Assembly (NCBI RefSeq): GCF_000003855.2
Contig: NW_003101669.1
Span: 16,016-53,824 of the forward strand
From: Blastomyces gilchristii SLH14081
Lineage: Eukaryota > Ascomycota > Eurotiomycetes > Onygenales > Ajellomycetaceae
DNA: 37,809 nucleotides
Reading direction: 5' to 3'
Position 1 is the first letter of the stretch. Every line of letters starts with the position of its first letter. A model generated the notes under the pieces. It saw only the letters and a list, made by a program, of their open reading frames with translations. It did not search any database and was not told the DNA's origin. Positions 31,696-37,809 of the stretch are shown piece by piece. A program made the position numbers and the translations under genes.

Positions 31696-33550
31696 TATCT
31701 CATGAATAATGATATGTAGCTTGTTAATGATGAGAAGATGAAAGCTTCTGTCAATGAAAATGATTCTGTTCTTAGTACTCTGACTGACTATTCAATCACA
31801 TTTACAGAAGTCAAAAGAAGCCCAGACTGAGATTATTGATATAAGACAATACAGAGAGAAGTCAAGATATTTAAGTAGTAAAAGATATATATTATTGTTG
31901 AGAAAACATCAGATATGAATGTTCTATCAGAGAAATAAGTGTTTGACTGAAAACTGAATAATAAAGAATAAACTACTCAGTTCTGAGTCTGTTAAGTGAT
32001 TAGAGAGTTTCTACAGAAGTAAGATATTCATTATACAAAATCATATACTGCAGTGATATCAGAGTCTACATTATATAGCTTATTTACTATATCAACTGTT
32101 AATAAATCAAAAGTTAAATCAATTGATTATATGTCAGCATTCTTGAATGAAACCCTCTCACTGAATGAGATTGTCTATATGTAATTATCAATAGATGTGA
32201 GGCATGATAGAGACAATTTAGTAAGACTACTTCAACAGAGCTCAAATGAAATGAAATAAGTGACAAGAGTATGATACTTTCTTGCAACAGAATATCTTAT
32301 CATATTGAAATTCAAGATATCACATTATAATGACAGCTTTCTATATCACTCTATTCAAAAGATATATTTGATATTATATGTTGATGACTGCTGAGTAACA
32401 GGCTCTTAAGAACAGTAACTGAATTGAGTATTAACAGAGATAGTTAAGTGATTTGAGATAAAAAGTGTTGATAAGAATAAGTCATATCTGAGAATGAAAG
32501 TCAACTGTCTGAAAAATGAGAATATGACAGTGACACAGAGCTGCTACATAGAGGAGATTCTTGAAGACTTTGAACTGAACAAGATGAACTCAGTCAGTAT
32601 ATTAATGACTGCTGAAATATGCATTGAATTCTCATCTGATAAGAGCAGTAGTCTGAATAATGATTTTACAGTTATATAATATTAACAAGAATTGAAATTC
32701 TTACAATATCTAGTCTCAAGCAGCAGACTGAACCTGGCATTTGCAGTTAACTATCTTTCAAGATATAACTCACACTTATATAAAGAATGCTGCTCAGCAT
32801 TGAAACATATTCTGTGATATATCAAGAAGATCAAGAACTATAATATATTATATAAGGAAGAGAGTAACAACTTGAGTTCTGTTATGTATTGTGATTCAAA
32901 TTGAGCAGAGGTGAATTCTCAATACAAATTCACTACCAGCTATATTATATTGATAAATGAATCATCAATATCATGATGATTACAGAGACAAACATCTATT
33001 ATTAAATCAATCACAGAGACTGAATACATTGCAGCTAGTGAGACAGCTTGTGAGATTGTCTGACTGAGTGATATGTTATATAATACTGAATTAGTGAAGG
33101 GAAAAGCAAAGATCTGTTCAAGACTACTAGTTGATAATAAGAGTGCAATCAATCTAGTAAAAGAAGAATTTCTATCATATTGATCACATTATATTGAAAT
33201 AAGGTATCATATTCTCTAAGATCTGGTTGAAAAAGAATATATTATCAAACACATTGATTCTATAGTCAACATAGCTGATGACCTTACCAAGTTATTGACA
33301 AGATCAGCATTTGAGGAATTTGTTAAGAAGATTGATTTGAAGAAGATTAAAAAAAAAACTAGAGTAATAATGATACAGTGTATTGATGAATACTATGTGT
33401 ATTTATTGATTTTCACAGTTATTGATGTACAGACACTTTTTCTAATAAGAAAATCAAAGTCTGATTGATGTAATTAATTATTATTACGTTTTTGAAAGAA
33501 TTGAGATGAAATGAGTGAAATAATGACAGTGTAATTGATAAGATGTTGTA

Positions 33551-33561
33551 GTAAGAAGAGG
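33551..33561 (+). promoter_or_regulatory. B3 polypurine tract
   Basis: GTAAGAAGAGG directly before the 3' LTR. Confidence 0.55.
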
Positions 33562-33658
33562 TGTTGATAATTACTACATCTACTCTAATCACGTGCTACT
33601 CAACTTATATATACTTTTACCTTAGATAGATTACAGATGATAACGTTATTCTCTAATA
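33562..33658 (+). repeat. B3 3' LTR
   Basis: 97 bp, TGTTGATAATTAC to TCTCTAATA; same length as the 5' LTR. Confidence 0.85.
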
Positions 33659-33663
33659 TATAT
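33659..33663. repeat. TSD TATAT, right flank of B3
   Basis: Matches 28053-28057. Confidence 0.75.
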
Positions 33664-33926
33664 TGTTGATGATTACTATTATCTCAGCGGCTTCAGACTC
33701 TCTGACTCGGTTTGAGTAAGTTACAGCATTATTAACTAATTCGGTATAATACTAATCTACTTTTAATACAAGTCATGTGCTGAGAGTAATTCTTTCCAGA
33801 GAGTCTGAGAAGTAACAGTTTCATCTTCAATGAAGATTTCTGAGATTTACAAGAATTTTTCAGATTCTTCAACTTTGACTTTCTATTACTACATATTTAT
33901 ATATCTTTGAGATTTGAAAATCACCT
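33664..33926 (+). repeat. Possible 5' LTR of element E
   Basis: TG start directly after TATAT, and a possible end before GGTTATAGC near 33927. It keeps a few CpGs (CAGCGGC, CTCGG). No second copy is visible, so this is tentative. Confidence 0.3.
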
Positions 33927-36689
33927 CAGGTTATAGCTAAAGAGAAGAAGAATAGAAATATTTCTTTAATATTTCAAAAAAATATATATTTAAGATAGAT
34001 GTATACTCTTGAAAATGATTGTATTTTTTAATCTCAGAATTTCTGAGAGCTTTTTTTATATGAGGAATTGAATTAAATTTCCGGTGTTTAAAAACACACT
34101 AGTTAACTTTGAGATGATACTTCTATTCTAAGAACTTAAGATATGAATATAAAAATCAGATACATTATAAGAACATTATTATTCTAATATTTTAAGATAA
34201 TACAGAAATGATGAATCTATGAAGTTAAGTTAAAATTCTCTTTCATACTCAGAGTACTGAGTAAATCATTCTCATATTATTAAGAATCAGAAACTGTTTC
34301 TTCTCAGATACTTTATAAGATATTATCACTTACATAATCCAATTTTACTATTTGAGTTAGCTTATTGCTTATTTGAGATTAGCTGATAATATAATTATTA
34401 AATCAGTATTAAAATAGTAATAAATATCTGAAGAAGTGTCTGAGCTTACTGAGATAAGATTACTACTTATCTCAGTAACCTCAGTTACTTCACTCCGAGC
34501 TAACTTAATTTAAACTACTGCTACTTTCTATCAAGTTCTGTTAATATCTGAGTCAATTAACTGTTACAGAGCTTATACTAAATCTAAATGAGATATTCTT
34601 AGTAAACTCTTTATGAAGTGTCTGAGAAAAAACAGTTTCTATTTATTAATAACATAGAAATAATTTACTTTAATTATAATATTTAAGATAGAATTACTAT
34701 GTAATATTACTTATAGTTTATTTCTCTATTGTCTTAAATAATTAATTTTTCAATTTTCTATTAATTGATGTAATTTTTATCTGAAAATATACATATTCTA
34801 AGTATAAAGCATTATATTAAAAACTTCTACTATGATTTTAAATATAAGAATAATTTACTAATTTTTCAATTATAATTATATCTAGTCATTTAATATCTTA
34901 ATCTTGTTATTAAAACATTTATTCAGTTATTAAAAACTATAGTTAAAGTATTAAGTATATTTTTCAGTAATTTTTAATAACTTCTAATAACTTCTGAACT
35001 CTTGATAATTTTATATAGTATATTAACTTCTAATAACTTCTGAAATCTTTTAATAACTTCTGAATTAATTATATAATACTTCTTTTTAACAGCTGGGACA
35101 GATAACATCTTATTAACTATATTAAATATAATTAGGAAAGATTAAAGAAAATATGTAAATCAGCTATAATAGTAGCTTTAAAAGTTATTATTAAAGTAAA
35201 TACTTTCAATAAATATTAAAGATATATTATAACTTATTATAAACTATACTAAATTAAATAATATTAATAAGTAGTAGATTGTTATTCAGTATTATCTTTA
35301 ATAAATACTTTAAAATCTATATTCAGATTCTGAGTGTACTCTTCAGTTATATATAGAATAAGTCTGTATACTTTAGTGTATAATATATAAATATAGTAAT
35401 ACTTTATTCATTAGCAGAACTGATTATAAAAAGAGTCTTATTCTTCAATTCTATATAATTCTGACAGAAAAAATAATCATTCAACTGATTTCTCGAAACA
35501 AGCTTAATAATTAGTAAATAAGAAATATAATATAGTTTTCTAATATTAATTCTTATCTAATCAGTGCTGATTATCTTCAGAGATAAGAAGACTTACTTAA
35601 ATATATTTAATAAAGTAACTATATACATATATTACTCAGTTCAGAGTAAGCTCTTTATAAGTGATTTCAGTATATTCTCTAAGACTCTACTTTATAAGAA
35701 AAGATTGAGCTTGTAACTATTAATAAGTATTATCTTATTATATACTGAAGTTAATTCTGTAGTCAGTTTATCAGACTGAGATATCTGAGATTGCTTCTTT
35801 ATAAGAATATTATCTGATTTAACTGTTCTGTAAGTCTCAGTAGTAAAGCTGAGAATATTATTCTTTGTAACAGGCTGCACCTGATTAGTATATAGACTAT
35901 TTCATTTCACTTTATAGATTCCGCTGAAAGCTCTGATTCTCAGTCATTCTTGATCACTGATTCTCAGCTGAAAAATATATGAAATTTCTATTCTTTCACT
36001 CAGAAGCTTCATCATGTACATCACTGTGTACATGTTTAAATATTCACTCTGATCACTGATTCTTACACTTTCTCTTTCTTTTTCTTCTTTAACATTTTTC
36101 CCTTTATTATATAAGATCTATAAATATTATACTGATCTATTCAGTATAGGTCTCTTATACTTGAAAAATATTCATTATCTTCTGATTAGAAATAATTATG
36201 TACACTCATTATCTTCTTATTAGAAATGATTACTTATTAAGAAGATATCTGAATGTATAACAACATATAAGAAATAGAAAAATAATTAATCAGTTAAGTG
36301 AACACTGAGTCTTGATCAGTTGAGTAGACACTGAGTTCTCAGATAGAAGCTTACTTAGCAGTCACTCTGACTCTGCAGCAAGATCTTATGAAGAGAATAA
36401 GATCTTATAAAGAGAATATCAGTGAAAGATCTAAGAGTTCTGACACAGATATATGAGATATTCATACAATTACACATCTGATAAACAATATAATCATGTC
36501 TAATAATAATATAAGAGAACTCTTAAACATGAGCATAGACACAGTATCACAGTGACTCTGAGTGATGTTGAAATTACAATAATAATAAAATATCAACATG
36601 CATATGACTTAACAATGTTAATATGAAGAGATTCAACAATTGTTTTAATAAGAAACATCTGCACAGACAGTCTCAACAGTGACAGAATT
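33927..36689. other. AT-rich region without recognisable genes
   Basis: Very AT-rich with no readable domain. Short direct repeats are present: TAATAACTTCTGAA-type units at about 34975-35065, and a CATTATCTTCT-ATTAGAAAT pair at about 36172-36232. The minus frame 35880-35692 shows no domain. It may be LTR or leader of element E. Confidence 0.45.
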
Positions 36690-37480
36690 GAATACTTGTG
36701 ATCTCACTCTCTACTCATCATGAAGGTTGCAAATGCTCGTGAAACTAAGTATAGATGAAGATATCATCAGTTCACTAATCAATCAAAATTGATATATTAA
36801 TGAATAATTGAAGAATCATGTGAAGAAGAAGTTTCATTCATGAATAAAAGCATGTAAATCAATGTTGCAAATATCTGACAATATCATCAAATATCTTGAT
36901 ATTCTGTTTCAAGACACTACTATACAATAGAAAGTATTAGATTGATTACAGAGTATCTGACAGAGAAATATTTCTCTTACAATATTTATCTCTGACTTTG
37001 ACATTAAAATTCTAGAAGCAAGTGATCAATCTTAAGAGAATTAAATAAAGATTAGTATGCTCAAGAAGATATTAACTTTTAAACTCTTACAGACTCTTAT
37101 AAGTGTAAATGAAGACCTGACTTATAAAGACTTCTGCATACAACTTCAGACATTGAATAACTGTCTTATCAAGCTCAAAAGTACACAGAACAGTGGTAGA
37201 AGATGTTACATCTCAGTCACTTATACATCTATGCTGAAGAATGACAATGCACATTTTATGAATTGAGTAAACTCAAATGTCTATACACAAACAAGAGTTT
37301 TCCCTGTCTGAACAGACTTTCAAGTCTCTGAGATCACTTCTGAAGAAGTTGTCAATCAATGTTACTAAGAAGTGTGCATCAATTGTAACTGATCAGAATA
37401 TATCACTTTTACCTACTAATCAGTCTATATATCTTCTTGTTTAAAAGCAAGATCAATATCAGCAGTCTATATCAATTACA
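36690..37480 (+). pseudogene. Gypsy-type gag remnant of element E
   Basis: The frame around 37057-37266 reads as a Gypsy capsid C-terminal part (VNEDLTYKDFCIQLQTLNN), with WINEWLKN-like sequence upstream near 36800. The zinc knuckle position (from 37375) reads C-I-N-C, a stop, then Tyr where His is expected and Tyr where the last Cys is expected, all explained by C-to-T or G-to-A changes. Confidence 0.55.
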
Positions 37481-37639
37481 TTACATTCAAGAAAGATTTG
37501 AAGATAACTATGAAGATACTCTGATGAAACAGAAAAAAGATTAACTTCTGTTCAAATTCATAAACAGAAGCTTGAAGAGATCAAATGATAATAATTTAAA
37601 GAGAAAATAGCAATGAATATGATTCTTATATCTACTGTA

Positions 37640-37809
37640 GTCAATAATATATATAATATGAAAGTCATGATAGACAGCAATCTATGTCATTATACCATGA
37701 TTAAATCTTCAGTCATAAGATGTTATAACCTTCAGTGTATTCTCCTATCAAAACCTCAACTTCTCACAGAATTTAATGACTTAAAGAACATTTACACTCA
37801 TTACATAAT
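37640..37809 (+). pseudogene. Possible Gypsy protease start of element E
   Basis: In another phase from gag, near 37661, the frame reads KVMIDSNLCHYTMI, compatible with the retropepsin motif IDSGA with Gly lost. It continues past the window edge. Confidence 0.4.

Larger units (their letters stand above)
28270..33360 (+). pseudogene. B3 gag-pol remnant
   Basis: One phase throughout; the initiator ATG is now ACA near 28270. Gag ends in an intact zinc knuckle CYHCNRVDHVQNNC near 29395. Protease reads NSESDAHITSYRD (DSG lost). Pre-integrase reads LKVNLISLGKL (near 29790). Integrase remnants lie at about 30090-31180. Reverse transcriptase includes an intact YVDD at 32377-32388, and the frame 32494-32679 shows VTQSCYIEEILEDFELN. 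RNase H runs to about 33300 (ITETEYIAASETACEIV). The MITE at 31183-31687 lies between integrase and reverse transcriptase. TGA stops at Trp positions and TAA/TAG at Gln positions are frequent. Confidence 0.78.
28058..33658 (+). mobile_element. Copia element B3, carrying one MITE
   Basis: 5,601 bp with two 97-bp LTRs, a PBS, a single-phase gag-pol, a purine tract, and TATAT flanks on both sides. The MITE plus one TSD copy is 513 bp, a multiple of three, so pol phase is kept across it. It is the most complete Copia copy here and keeps the reverse transcriptase YVDD, but has many stops. Confidence 0.87.
33664..37809 (+). mobile_element. Partial retroelement E, probably Ty3/Gypsy, cut by the window edge
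   Basis: It begins TGTTGATGATTACTA, the same first bases as the Copia LTRs, then diverges. A CTCA/GGTTATAGC step near 33925 resembles an LTR end and PBS. A Gypsy-type gag remnant starts only near 36690. The layout is therefore uncertain: a short LTR plus long leader, a long Gypsy LTR, or two different elements. No 3' end is in view. Confidence 0.45.

Noticed and set aside
4316..33663. A single large inverted duplication (B-A / A-B) made in one event
   Set aside because: A simple inverted duplication would turn the left TGTAT spacer into ATACA on the right, but the right spacer reads TATAT. Gypsy, C and MITE insertions are not shared between the arms, although that alone could be later history.
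34975..35065. Short repeated TAATAACTTCTGAA units as a CRISPR-like array
   Set aside because: Units are short, unevenly spaced and AT-rich with no spacers of constant length; they are simple-sequence repeats in a eukaryotic genome.

Overview
The window looks like a filamentous ascomycete (Pezizomycotina) chromosome at the border between a gene-bearing segment and a retrotransposon block decayed to AT-rich DNA. The evidence is short introns with fungal splice and branch signals, fungal-type Ty1/Copia and Ty3/Gypsy elements, and massive C-to-T/G-to-A decay of every element. I cannot name the species.

Positions 1-4315 have ordinary base composition. They hold a complete tRNA-headed SINE (31-398, minus strand, flanked by a 14-15 bp target duplication), a two-exon protein-kinase-like gene (980-1968), a gene-poor stretch, and the 3' part of a two-exon gene of unknown function ending in a chromodomain-like segment (3496-4321). 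That gene is cut at 4316 by a retrotransposon, whose first bases supply its stop codon.

Positions 4316-33658 are a chain of four degenerate Copia elements: B0 (minus, 4316-8979), A1 (plus, 8985-22341), A2 (minus, 22347-28052) and B3 (plus, 28058-33658). They are packed end to end and separated only by 5-bp spacers: TGTAT, TGTAT, ATACA, TATAT, TATAT. LTR lengths agree within each family (A: 112 bp four times; B: 97-99 bp). Younger insertions are nested inside: a gag-only Copia derivative C (5496-8288, 95-bp LTRs, TSD GAATT) in B0, an 8,175-bp Ty3/Gypsy element (12298-20472, 167-bp LTRs, TSD GATC) in A1, and two copies of a roughly 500-bp hAT-like MITE with 8-bp TSDs, one in A2 and one in B3. 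Sister elements provide the empty site for the Gypsy insertion and for both MITE copies. A 100-N assembly gap lies in A1.

Positions 33664-37809 are a further retroelement: an LTR-like start, a long non-coding stretch, then a degenerate Gypsy-type gag and the start of a protease, cut by the window edge.

No element can be autonomous: every coding region is crossed by many stops and most catalytic residues are lost. The decay is mainly at CpG, with CpA and TpG still abundant, unlike the classical CpA-directed RIP of Neurospora. No CRISPR array, rRNA gene or intact tRNA gene was seen.
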